In this document: in pieces, positions 55,546 through 63,781 of the stretch
Layout of the letters: each line of letters opens with the position of its first letter
Numbering within the stretch: position 1 is the first letter of the stretch
Program-made: the position numbers and the translations under genes
Notes under the pieces: model-generated
Databases searched by the model: none
Seen by the model: the letters and a program-made list of their open reading frames with translations, nothing else
What the model was told of the DNA's origin: nothing
Assembly (NCBI GenBank): GCA_964482235.1
Contig: CAYZWU010000014.1
Location: forward strand, 1-64,000
Reading direction: 5' to 3'
Length of the DNA stretch: 64,000 nucleotides
Source of the DNA: CAYZWU01 sp964482235
GTDB lineage: Bacteria; Planctomycetota; B15-G4; CAYZWU01

Positions 55546-56991
55546 CCACGTCGGCCCGTCGCGCGTGTCGTTGAGCTCGATCCCGAGCGACGCCAGCCCG
55601 TCGCGGATCGAATCGGACAGGGCGAAGTTCTTGTCGGCCCTGGCCTGGCGCCGGATCTCGATCAGGAGGTCCATCAGATCCGATTCGACGGAACCGGCGC
55701 GGCTCTCCTCCTTCTCCAGTTCGATGCCCAGGACATTGCCGAGGCAGGTCTCGAAGAAATCGGCCGCCTGTTTCCATCCTGCCGATCCGGCCTCCCGGCC
55801 GGCGGCCGTCTGCTTGTGCAGCGCCGTGGTGAGGTCGAAGGCGGCGGCCAGGGCGCGTGGCGTGTTGAAATCGTCGTTCATGGCGGCGTCGAAGGCGCGG
55901 CGCGCCTCTGCAGCCTTCTCCTCGAGCTCGGCGCTTTCCTTGTCAGCCGGCGCGGAAGCGGCTTTCTCCCGGACGAGAGCGTAGGCGGCGCGCAGCCTGT
56001 CGAGCCCGCTGTCCGCCGCATGGATCGCTTCTTCCGAGTAGTCCACGGGACTCCTGTAATGCCCCCTCAGCAGGAAGAAGCGGATCAGGGAGGGGTGGTG
56101 CCTCTCGAAGGCCTCGTTCAGCGTGATGAAGTTGCCGAGAGACTTGCCCATCTTCTGTCCGTCCCGGGTGACCATGTTGTTGTGAAGCCAGTAGCGCACG
56201 AATGGCTTTCCCGTCACCATTTCCGACTGGGCTATCTCGCACTCGTGGTGGGGGAACTGGTTTTCCATTCCGCCGCCGTGGATGTCGAGCGTCTCGCCGA
56301 TGTACCGCATCGCCATGGCCGAGCATTCGAGATGCCAGCCGGGATAGCCCTCGCCCCAGGGCGAGCGCCACTTCAGGATGTGCTCCTCCGCCGCTTTCCT
56401 CCAGAGAAGGAAATCGGCCGGGTTCCGCTTCGCCTCATCGACGGAGACGCGGGCGCCCGCTTTCTGATCGTCTCCCGTCCGGCCCGAGAGCTTTCCGTAG
56501 CCGGGGAACGACTCGATGGAGAAGTAGACGCTGCCGCCGGCCTCGTAGGCCGCACCCTTCTCGACCAGCTTCTCGATCAGCTCGATCTGCTCGGGGATGT
56601 GCCCCGAGGCGCGCGGCGAGATGTCGGGCCGGTTCAGCCCCATGGCATCCATGTCGTCGAAGTAGGAGCGGGTGTATTTCTCCACCACCTCCATCGGCTC
56701 GATCCGCTCGAGGCGCGACTGCTTGAGGATCTTGTCCTCGTCCGTGTCATCCGTCAGGTGCCCCACGTCGGTGATGTTCTGCACGTAACGGACCTTGTAG
56801 CCCAGGTGGCGCAGATACCGGACGATCACGTCGAAGCTGATGTAGCTCTTGGCATGCCCGAGGTGGGAATGCCCGTAAACGGTGGGTCCGCAGACGTATA
56901 CTCCCACGAAGGGAGGATTGATCGGCGTGAAGGGCTCTTTTTTCCGGCTCAGGGAGTTGTAGACTTCGAGACCTGACGACGATTGGTTCAT
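55528..56991 (-). CDS. cysS: Cysteinyl-tRNA synthetase
   Basis: Class I aminoacyl-tRNA synthetase of 487 residues. VYVCGPTVYGHSHLGHAKSYI holds the zinc Cys and the HIGH-like motif (HLGH). GWHLECSAMAMRYIG and the GGGMENQFPHHECEIAQSE stretch supply the other zinc ligands. The KMSKS motif is KMGKSLGN. The DALR helical domain follows (HPSLIRFFLLRGHYRSPVDYS). Normal length. Confidence 0.97.
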   Translation of the reverse strand: MNQSSSGLEVYNSLSRKKEPFTPINPPFVGVYVCGPTVYGHSHLGHAKSYISFDVIVRYLRHLGYKVRYVQNITDVGHLTDDTDEDKILKQSRLERIEPMEVVEKYTRSYFDDMDAMGLNRPDISPRASGHIPEQIELIEKLVEKGAAYEAGGSVYFSIESFPGYGKLSGRTGDDQKAGARVSVDEAKRNPADFLLWRKAAEEHILKWRSPWGEGYPGWHLECSAMAMRYIGETLDIHGGGMENQFPHHECEIAQSEMVTGKPFVRYWLHNNMVTRDGQKMGKSLGNFITLNEAFERHHPSLIRFFLLRGHYRSPVDYSEEAIHAADSGLDRLRAAYALVREKAASAPADKESAELEEKAAEARRAFDAAMNDDFNTPRALAAAFDLTTALHKQTAAGREAGSAGWKQAADFFETCLGNVLGIELEKEESRAGSVESDLMDLLIEIRRQARADKNFALSDSIRDGLASLGIELNDTRDGPTWKKIGT

Positions 56992-57074
56992 GGCTCTGCT
57001 CCTGATCGGAAATTCGGATCAAACGAGTTTTCGCAGAGTTTATTGCCTGATCGACCATGCGGAAAGAAAAAATA

Positions 57075-57185
57075 CCGCGATTACCGAGCCCGCGCAATCT
57101 CCGCCACATCCGGACGCCGCCACTTGCGTATATCCAAGCCAGCATCTCGGATGTGGCGGAGATTGCGCGGGCTCGGTAATCGCGG
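57075..57185. repeat. Perfect 37-bp inverted repeat with 37-base centre (MITE-like)
   Basis: Arm 57075-57111 is the exact reverse complement of 57149-57185. The 37 bases between them contain GCGTATATCC and a short CTTG/CAAG stem. The element lies in the 302-base spacer between cysS and rimO. It carries no ORF of its own. It is unlike the element at 21371. It may be a small non-autonomous mobile element or a very stable transcript hairpin that separates the two transcripts. The rest of the spacer (57186-57293) shows nothing. Confidence 0.85.
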
Positions 57186-57293
57186 GAGCGTTGCGCAGGC
57201 CCGGTACAGGGGGTAAACTGGCGCCCTGCGTCTCCGGAGTCGGGTGCTTCCCGGCTGAACCGGACGGGTCGATTGTTCATCAAGAAGGAAGAG

Positions 57294-58661
57294 ATGCGCC
57301 AGAATATCAAGGTCTGCCTCATTTCGCTCGGCTGTCCCAAGAACCTCGTGGACTCCGAGGTCATGACGGGACGGATGGCCGGGGAGGGCATCGAGTTCGT
57401 CTATGATCCGGAGGATGCCGATGCAGCCGTGGTGAACACCTGCGGTTTCATCCAGCCGGCGATCGAGGAGTCCCTCGGCACGATCGAGGAGCTCCTGCGG
57501 CTCAAGGCGGAGCGTTCCCTGAGCGCCGTGGTGGTGGCCGGCTGCATGGTTCAGCGTTTTCGAGCCGAGCTGGCGGCCGAGCTCACCGATGTGGACGCCT
57601 TCCTGCCGATCTCCGACTACTCGGAGCTGCCGCGCATCGTCAGGGACAGCGTCCTGGGTCGGCGCTCTCCCGATGGCAAGGTGAAGAGCGCCCCGGTCAG
57701 GGGCGGCGGCCCGCGGCAGGCGGAAACCGATCTCTGCCGCGTCCCCCTGACGCCGTCCCATACGGCCTACCTGCGGATCGCCGAGGGATGCAACCACCAG
57801 TGCTCCTTCTGCGCCATCCCGTCCATCCGCGGGCGGCTCCGCTCGAAGCCGATCAACCTGCTGCTGGAGGAGGCCCGGCGCCTGGCGGATCTGGGTGTGA
57901 GGGAGCTCAACCTCGTGGCCGAGGATACAACCGATTACGGGCGGGATCTTACACCCCATCGAGGGGAGGGCCGTCTTCCCGAGCTTCTCGACAGCCTCTC
58001 CGGCGTGAAGGGAATCGAGTGGATCCGGATCCTCTACGCCTATCCCTCGCGCGTCACCAAGCGTTTGATCGAGACGATCCGGGACAATCCCAAGGTGCTG
58101 GAGTACATCGATGTCCCGGTGCAGCATTACAACGCCCGCATCCTCAAGAGCATGCGTCGCGGCACAACTCCCGCCTTCCTCGACAGCCTGGTGCATCGCC
58201 TCAGGGAGGGAGTCCCGGGCATCGTGCTGCGCACGTCGCTCATCGTGGGATATCCCGGCGAGAGCCGCGCCGAGTTCGAGGAGCTGCTCGCTTTCGTCAA
58301 GAGGTCCCGTTTCGAGCGCCTCGGCGCTTTTGCCTATTCCGCCGAGGAGGGAACCCGCGCGGCAGAACTGGGCCCGGGGCCCTCGAAGCGCACTGTGGAC
58401 CGCCGTCTCGAGCGCCTGATGCAGTTTCAACGCGGCGTGATCGAGGAGCGGAACAAAGCTCTTGTGGGATGTGAGGGAGAAGTTATAGTGGACGCTTCAG
58501 ATGGCCGGACCGCTCTCGGAAGAACCAGAAGCGACGCTCCGGATATCGACTGCAACGTCCTGATCCGCGAAGGGTCGGTCGAGGCGGGATCGATAATCAC
58601 GGTCCGCTTCACGGCCTATGACGACTACGATCTGATAGCCGGCCCTTCAGCCGACATCTGA
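57294..58661 (+). CDS. rimO: Ribosomal protein S12 methylthiotransferase
   Basis: Radical-SAM enzyme of 455 residues adding a methylthio group to Asp88 of uS12. The N-terminal UPF0004 domain has ISLGCPKNLVDSEV and NTCGFIQPA with cysteines for an auxiliary 4Fe-4S cluster plus VVAGCMVQRF. The radical-SAM CxxxCxxC is CNHQCSFCAIP, with IRGRLRSK after it. A C-terminal TRAM domain is at about 390-450 (DASDGRTALGRTRSDAPDID). GCPKNLVDSE is characteristic of RimO rather than MiaB. Start ATG 57294 has GGAAG upstream. Confidence 0.96.
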   Translation: MRQNIKVCLISLGCPKNLVDSEVMTGRMAGEGIEFVYDPEDADAAVVNTCGFIQPAIEESLGTIEELLRLKAERSLSAVVVAGCMVQRFRAELAAELTDVDAFLPISDYSELPRIVRDSVLGRRSPDGKVKSAPVRGGGPRQAETDLCRVPLTPSHTAYLRIAEGCNHQCSFCAIPSIRGRLRSKPINLLLEEARRLADLGVRELNLVAEDTTDYGRDLTPHRGEGRLPELLDSLSGVKGIEWIRILYAYPSRVTKRLIETIRDNPKVLEYIDVPVQHYNARILKSMRRGTTPAFLDSLVHRLREGVPGIVLRTSLIVGYPGESRAEFEELLAFVKRSRFERLGAFAYSAEEGTRAAELGPGPSKRTVDRRLERLMQFQRGVIEERNKALVGCEGEVIVDASDGRTALGRTRSDAPDIDCNVLIREGSVEAGSIITVRFTAYDDYDLIAGPSADI

Positions 58662-58694
58662 GCAAGAGAGAGACTCGGAGAGAAATAGAATTCC

Positions 58695-59324
58695 ATGGTC
58701 CGGCTTCTGAATGCACCCAACAAGGTCACCCTGATCCGTCTGGTCGCCTCCCTCGGTCTTTTCGGCTTCCTCCTCATGATGGAGGAAAGGAATCCGGGCT
58801 GGATCCTCCCCCTCATCTCCATGGTGCTCTTCATCCTCGTGGTGGCCACCGACGCGCTCGACGGCTATCTGGCCCGCAAATACAAGCAGGTCACCGATTT
58901 CGGCCGCATCGCCGATCCGGTGGTGGACAAGTTCCTGATCTGCGGCACCTTCATCCTGATCGCCACGAGCGAGTGGGGGGGCTGCGTGGGAAACGGCATC
59001 CTGCCGGGCTGGGTGGTGGTCCTCATCGTGGGCCGGGAGTTCCTGGTGACGGGGATCCGCGGATTCATCGAGGCCCGGGGCAAGAGCTTTGCCGCCACCT
59101 GGTCCGGAAAGACCAAGATGATATTCCAGTCGATCGCCATCCCGGCTCTCTTTCTCCGGCAGATCGTCCTGGGCGCCTTTCCCGAACCGGAGTACCAGTG
59201 GATCGAGCGCGACGTGCGTTGGCTGGCCTTGAGCGTGCTCGCCGTGGCACTCCTTCTGACGCTCTATTCCGGTGCGCTCTATGTGGTCCGTGCCGCGCGG
59301 ATCCTCGGTTCGAGCGAGGAGTAG
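58695..59324 (+). CDS. pgsA: CDP-diacylglycerol-glycerol-3-phosphate 3-phosphatidyltransferase
   Basis: Membrane enzyme of 209 residues making phosphatidylglycerol phosphate. The CDP-alcohol phosphotransferase motif DG..AR...G...D is seen in DALDGYLARKYKQVTDFGRIADPVVDK. Start motif APNKVTLIRLVASLGLFGF is typical. About five helices follow. Directly followed by pgpA, whose product takes the phosphate off. Confidence 0.95.
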   Translation: MVRLLNAPNKVTLIRLVASLGLFGFLLMMEERNPGWILPLISMVLFILVVATDALDGYLARKYKQVTDFGRIADPVVDKFLICGTFILIATSEWGGCVGNGILPGWVVVLIVGREFLVTGIRGFIEARGKSFAATWSGKTKMIFQSIAIPALFLRQIVLGAFPEPEYQWIERDVRWLALSVLAVALLLTLYSGALYVVRAARILGSSEE

Positions 59325-59328
59325 CATA

Positions 59329-59790
59329 TTGAATCGCCTGAAAGAGCTGATCGTCACCTTCTTCTATTCAGGATATTCCCCCGTGGCGCCCGGGACGGCC
59401 GGTACGGCCGCGGCGCTGCTCTTCGCCTATCTCTTGCCGTCGGCCTGGCACTTCGGCCTCGCCGCCCTGATTATCGCGGCGGCTGCAGCGGTAGCGGGCA
59501 TCTGGCTCGGTTCGTGGGCCGAGAAGATGTACGGCAGGAAGGATCCCGGACCTTTCGTGATCGACGAGGTGGCCGGGACCTTCGTGGCTCTCCTGCGGCT
59601 GGGCGGAGAGAGCCCGGCTTTCATCGAGTACGTTATCGTGTTCTTTGCCTTCCGCATCTTCGATGTGCTGAAGCCTCCTCCTGCACGGCAGCTCGAACGG
59701 CTGCCCGGGGGATGGGGTATCGTATTCGATGATCTCGCGGCCGGCTTCTATGCCCTTCTCGTGCTGGCCGCCTTCAAGATGTTCTTTTGA
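59329..59790 (+). CDS. pgpA: Phosphatidylglycerophosphatase A
   Basis: Membrane phosphatase of 153 residues that completes phosphatidylglycerol synthesis after PgsA. It has FFYSGYSPVAPGTAGTAAALL, DPGPFVIDEVAGTFVAL with the acidic pair, and FRIFDVLKPPPARQLERLPGGWGIVFDD, all family hallmarks. The start is TTG at 59329 behind GAGGAG; a frame from 59272 runs into pgsA and is not needed. Confidence 0.95.
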   Translation: MNRLKELIVTFFYSGYSPVAPGTAGTAAALLFAYLLPSAWHFGLAALIIAAAAAVAGIWLGSWAEKMYGRKDPGPFVIDEVAGTFVALLRLGGESPAFIEYVIVFFAFRIFDVLKPPPARQLERLPGGWGIVFDDLAAGFYALLVLAAFKMFF

Positions 59791-59801
59791 GGAGGTGGAT
59801 C

Positions 59802-60797
59802 ATGATCGCGACTCATCCGATCGGACGGAATCGGTGGATGTCCATTCTTGCCGTTCCCTGTCTGCTGCTTTTTCTCACGGCCTGCCAGAGCGGCGCCCTT
59901 TCCGAGAAGAACGAGGGCGCCGAGCCGTTCAACGCCTACGCGCTCGGTCCGCTCGCGACCTACCAGGACCAGGTCACCGTTCTCCTCATGGGGAAGGCGG
60001 GATGCCCCGGGACGGAAAAGGGGACGGAGGTCCTGACCGGCTACAACCGGAGCAAGCCGGACGGCGTCTCGATCGTCAGGCTGGAAGTGCCCCCGCCGGG
60101 CAAGAAGCTCGGAAAGCCCGAGGGGTGGAATGCGGGATTCCCCTGCGAGGTGGACGTGGATCGAAAGGTCGCCGAGCAGTTCGACTTCTTCTATTATCCC
60201 ACGCTGTTCATCATCGACCGCGGCGGTCATGTCCGGTACCGCGGGGGATGCGAGGGCGAAGAGATCATGGCGATCGTGCAGGAGATCCTTGTCGAGGAGC
60301 CCGGCGATCCGAAGAAGATCTTCACGGCTCCCAAGCCTGCCGTCGGCCAGCCGGCAGCAGCCTTCTCGGGAACTACCATCGACGGGGCCAAGGCTTCGTT
60401 CAGCGACCTGCGCGGCGACGCGGCAACGCTCGTGGTCTTCAGCTCGCTGACGTGCCCCTTCAGCAGGAAGGCGGTGGAGTGCCTGCCGGGCATCAGGTCG
60501 TCTTTCGCCTCGAAGGGCGCCTCGGTGATCGTGGTGAACGAGGGCGGCACGCTGGAGTCGATCCGTCCCTTCTACACATCCAAGGTTCCCGGCGTTCCCG
60601 TGATCGTCGATTCCGAGCGGGAGATCGGCGTCGACATGTACGGCGTCCAGACAGTTCCGTTCTTCTATGTCATGGACGACGAGGGCAGGATCGCCCTGAT
60701 GGGGCCGTTCACCGAGACGGCGGCGCGCGGCTCTCTCAACAACGTACTCGGGATCTCGAAGGAACCGGTCAGGATCGAGAAATCCGGAGCCGGGTGA
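59802..60797 (+). CDS. Lipoprotein with two thioredoxin-like domains
   Basis: Predicted lipoprotein of 331 residues (lipobox LTAC in LLLFLTACQSG; ATG at 59802 after GGAGGTGG). Residues about 60-165 form a thioredoxin-like domain with FYYPTLFIIDRGGHV but no CxxC; a lone KAGCPGTEK cysteine sits at its start. Residues about 185-320 are an AhpC/TlpA-like domain (VGQPAAAFSGTTIDG, SSLTCPFSRKAVECL, VQTVPFFYVMDDEG), again with a single Cys at the active position. Likely a peroxiredoxin- or TlpA-like envelope redox protein. Confidence 0.82.
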   Translation: MIATHPIGRNRWMSILAVPCLLLFLTACQSGALSEKNEGAEPFNAYALGPLATYQDQVTVLLMGKAGCPGTEKGTEVLTGYNRSKPDGVSIVRLEVPPPGKKLGKPEGWNAGFPCEVDVDRKVAEQFDFFYYPTLFIIDRGGHVRYRGGCEGEEIMAIVQEILVEEPGDPKKIFTAPKPAVGQPAAAFSGTTIDGAKASFSDLRGDAATLVVFSSLTCPFSRKAVECLPGIRSSFASKGASVIVVNEGGTLESIRPFYTSKVPGVPVIVDSEREIGVDMYGVQTVPFFYVMDDEGRIALMGPFTETAARGSLNNVLGISKEPVRIEKSGAG

Positions 60798-60947
60798 CGC
60801 TTATAGAGCACCGGGAGTTGAGGCAGCTCCCCAGTCATGTTTCAGCAGGTGAATTTGCTTCCCATCCCGTTCCATTGATGGTAAATATCTACGTTTTTCC
60901 CATTCAGTTCATTTCAAATCGTCGTATTCATATCGAGAAGGTGAGAA
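60798..60947. other. Intergenic region
   Basis: No gene or terminator seen. A weak plus-strand promoter candidate (TTGCTT near 60854 with TGGTAA 18 bases on) could serve the SpoIIE-type gene, which has AAGGTG before its ATG. Confidence 0.3.
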
Positions 60948-62729
60948 ATGGCTCAACGTAAGAAACGCGGCAGAAGGAAAGAAGAGCTCGAGGAAGTGGA
61001 AGAGCTCGAAGAAGAGCAGCCGTCGAAAAAGAGGAAGGCTGACCGCAAGGGCAAGGATAAATCCAAGAAAGAGAAGAAGGAGCCGAAAAGCCGCCAGAAG
61101 GCGGGCAGCGACTCGGCAATCATCTACAAGGACGGCGAGATGCCCCGGCTGCACGGGAAAGGCATCTCCTTTCATCTGGCGGTCATCGTCAGCTTCGCCC
61201 TGATCGTCATCCTGGTCTGCATGGGTTTGGTTCTCTACATCGTTCAGAGCAGCAATCTGGACAAGCAGATCGACATGAGCGGCGTCGAATCGGTCCGGAT
61301 TCTCGCCAGCCCCGATATCAGCACGTGGCTGAAATCCTTCGGAACCCGCTTCGAGGGGAAGGATGCGGACTCGATGAAGGGGCTGCTGACCGAGGAAGAG
61401 ATCTCGCAGCTCAACTGGAACAAGGAGCGCCTGATCCGCCTGGTCAAGGACCAGAACACCAACATCCTTCTGGCGCAGATCCTGAACAGGGACGGAAAGG
61501 CCCTCATCACCACCGAGTCCGGGAAGTACGAGGAGGCTCGCCACATCCGTGACCCGGGCCGGGCGTCGAACACCTATGGAGACGTGGTCGTCTCCTACGG
61601 CAACTACGACCTGAAGGGCAAGCTCTACCCCGATCGAATCTTCGCCTGCCCGATCAAGGACTATGCGGGAAAGGATGTGGGCCAGGCCCAGCTGATCCTG
61701 TCCGAGGACCATATCATCGAAAGCAAGGCCAACCTTCTTCTGACCCTGATGATCTGCACGGTGATCTTCATGGGAATCGGCGTGGGCGTCGCCATCTTCA
61801 TGGGCCGCAAGGTCGCCATTCCGGTGAAGGCGCTGATCAAGGACGTGTCCATCGTCGCCCAGGGCGACCTGGACCATCACACCGTTCCCAAGTCGCAGGA
61901 CGAGATAGGGCTGCTGGCCAGGACCTTCGACAAGATGACCAAGAACCTTCACGGCGCCCAGGCCCGCGAGGTGGAGCTGGCCGCCCAGCGGCACCAGGTG
62001 GCCGTGGCCCAGCAGGTTCAGAAGAAGCTGCTCCCCGACCTGATCCCCCAGATCGAGGGATACGATATCCAGGCCTACTTCCGCGGTTCCCGCGAGATGC
62101 ACGGCAACTACTACGACGTGATCAAGTCGCCTGACGGCAAGGTGGGCGTCCTGGTCGCCTCGGCATCGGGAACCGGCATTCCGGCTGCCATGGTGATGAC
62201 CATGGCCAGGAGCTTCATGCGCGCCCTGGTGGAGAAGTGCGACAACCTGGGCACCATGCTCCGCGAGTGCAACCGGCTGCTTTCGCCCGATCTCAGAGCG
62301 GGGATGTACGTCGAGCTGCTCATGGTTCTCATCGATCCCGGGATCCACAAGGGGACGGTGATCAGCACCGGGCCCACCATGCTGCTCCGCTACGCGGCCG
62401 AGGGCAAGAAGATCCAGGCGATCCAGGCCGACGGCATCGCCATGGGGCTCGACAAGGGAGACGTCTTCGACAGGACCCTCAAGGAATCCGAATTCGAGAT
62501 CAAGCCCGGCGACCGCCTCATGCTCGGAACCCAGTCCCTCGCCGACCTGAAGGATCCCAGCGGAAACGAGCTGAGTGTTCGCGGAATCGCCCGGTTCGTG
62601 GGCAAGCACGCCGCGAAGAACAGCCAGGATTTCGTGAAGGGCATGGTGAACAACCTCGACAGCTTCGCGGGCGGAGAGGTGAAGGAACAGGGCATCACCT
62701 TCGTGACGCTGAAGCGTTCCGAGGCGTGA
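60948..62729 (+). CDS. Membrane SpoIIE/RsbU-type protein, probable pseudophosphatase
   Basis: Protein of 593 residues. A very charged cytoplasmic N-terminus (1-55, Lys/Glu-rich) leads to helix 1 (about 75-98), an extracytoplasmic sensor (about 100-262), helix 2 (about 263-286), a HAMP-like linker (IPVKALIKDVSIVAQGDLDHH) and a PP2C/SpoIIE fold (about 350-590). RsbU/SpoIIE enzymes dephosphorylate STAS proteins to release sigma factors. Here the metal-binding acidic residues are gone: the GGD-type site reads HGN (Asn387), ADVSG reads ASASG (Ser405) and TDG reads TQS (Gln529, Ser530). The fold is intact but dephosphorylation is unlikely; it may bind a partner instead. Confidence 0.88.
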   Translation: MAQRKKRGRRKEELEEVEELEEEQPSKKRKADRKGKDKSKKEKKEPKSRQKAGSDSAIIYKDGEMPRLHGKGISFHLAVIVSFALIVILVCMGLVLYIVQSSNLDKQIDMSGVESVRILASPDISTWLKSFGTRFEGKDADSMKGLLTEEEISQLNWNKERLIRLVKDQNTNILLAQILNRDGKALITTESGKYEEARHIRDPGRASNTYGDVVVSYGNYDLKGKLYPDRIFACPIKDYAGKDVGQAQLILSEDHIIESKANLLLTLMICTVIFMGIGVGVAIFMGRKVAIPVKALIKDVSIVAQGDLDHHTVPKSQDEIGLLARTFDKMTKNLHGAQAREVELAAQRHQVAVAQQVQKKLLPDLIPQIEGYDIQAYFRGSREMHGNYYDVIKSPDGKVGVLVASASGTGIPAAMVMTMARSFMRALVEKCDNLGTMLRECNRLLSPDLRAGMYVELLMVLIDPGIHKGTVISTGPTMLLRYAAEGKKIQAIQADGIAMGLDKGDVFDRTLKESEFEIKPGDRLMLGTQSLADLKDPSGNELSVRGIARFVGKHAAKNSQDFVKGMVNNLDSFAGGEVKEQGITFVTLKRSEA

Positions 62730-62752
62730 TCGTAGACACTGACATTGCATAG

Positions 62753-62794
62753 AAACGTCGAGCGCAGGCAAGCCTGTGCTCGACGTTTTTTTTT
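62753..62794 (+). terminator. Rho-independent terminator after the SpoIIE-type gene
   Basis: Stem 62753-62769 with 62772-62788 pairs over 17 positions with one G-U; T run 62786-62794 (nine T). Separates it from convergent dapA. Confidence 0.9.
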
Positions 62795-62837
62795 CAGCGG
62801 CCTGTTGGAGCAGAGACGGTCCGGGGAGTGCGCCGGA

Positions 62838-63716
62838 TCAGATCAGACCGTACTCGTTCAGGACTTCCCTGATCCGGTTCCGGCTCGGCGGGGCCAGGGG
62901 GGCGAGCGGCAGACGCACGTCTCCCACTTCCCATCCGAGGATGTTCATGGCCGCCTTGATCGGAGCGGGATTGGTTTCCACGAACATCGCCTGGAAGAGC
63001 GGCAGCATCGTGAGGTGCTTCTGCCGCGCGCTTTCCAGGTCGCCTTCCTCGAAGAAGGCGATCATCTCCTTCATGTCGGCCGGAATGATGTTGCCCGCCA
63101 CGGAGACGATCCCGCGGCCTCCCACGGCAAGGATGGGCAGGGTGTTGGCGTCATCGCCCGAGATGATGTCGATGGCGCCGCCGCAGAGCCTCACCAGGGT
63201 GGAGGCGCGCTCCACGCTTCCCGTCGCTTCCTTGATGGCCACGATCTTCTTGTGCTCCGCCAGGCGGGCCGTGGTCTCTGGCATCAGGTCCGTTCCGGTC
63301 CGGCCCGGGACGTTGTAGAGCATCAGGGGAAGAGAGGAGTTCTCGGCAACCTTGCTGAAGTGGTTGTAGAGGCCGATCTGGTTCGGCTTGTTGTAGTAAG
63401 GCGTGATGACGAGCGCGCCGTCGGCGCCGATCTCGTGGATCCGCCGGACGTTTTCGACCGTGCGCGTCGTCGAGTTGGTTCCTGCCCCGGCGACGACCTT
63501 CAGGCGTCCCGCCGCCTGGCGAACAACTATTTCCACGATCCTGTAATGCTCATCCCAGGAGTAGAAGCTCGGGTTCTCACCCGTCGTGCCGCAGGGAACG
63601 AGTCCGTCGGTCCCGCTCTTGACATGGAAATCAACGAGCTCGCGCAGCTTGTCCTCGTTGAGCGAGCCGTCCGTGTGGAATGGTGTGACAAGAGCAACAT
63701 AAAGACCGTGAAACAT
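62838..63716 (-). CDS. dapA: 4-hydroxy-tetrahydrodipicolinate synthase
   Basis: Condenses pyruvate with aspartate semialdehyde in lysine/diaminopimelate synthesis. Protein of 292 residues with the family motifs: VALVTPFHTDGSLNE, GTTGENPSF, ITPYYNKPNQIG, MLYNVPGRTGTDL with the catalytic Tyr and the Schiff-base Lys in KKIVAIKEATGSVE. AGGAGGAG is upstream of the ATG. It is probably the last gene before the convergent terminator at 62753. The CBS-domain gene lies 66 bases upstream. Confidence 0.95.
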   Translation of the reverse strand: MFHGLYVALVTPFHTDGSLNEDKLRELVDFHVKSGTDGLVPCGTTGENPSFYSWDEHYRIVEIVVRQAAGRLKVVAGAGTNSTTRTVENVRRIHEIGADGALVITPYYNKPNQIGLYNHFSKVAENSSLPLMLYNVPGRTGTDLMPETTARLAEHKKIVAIKEATGSVERASTLVRLCGGAIDIISGDDANTLPILAVGGRGIVSVAGNIIPADMKEMIAFFEEGDLESARQKHLTMLPLFQAMFVETNPAPIKAAMNILGWEVGDVRLPLAPLAPPSRNRIREVLNEYGLI

Positions 63717-63781
63717 CTGAAACTCCTCCTCCTGTTTGCGGCACAGTGTTAATGGAATGCCGGCGCGAACATACGATCAGA

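Noticed and set aside
60909..62771. Minus-strand frame opposite the SpoIIE-type gene
   Set aside because: Covers the terminator region and lacks any family pattern.
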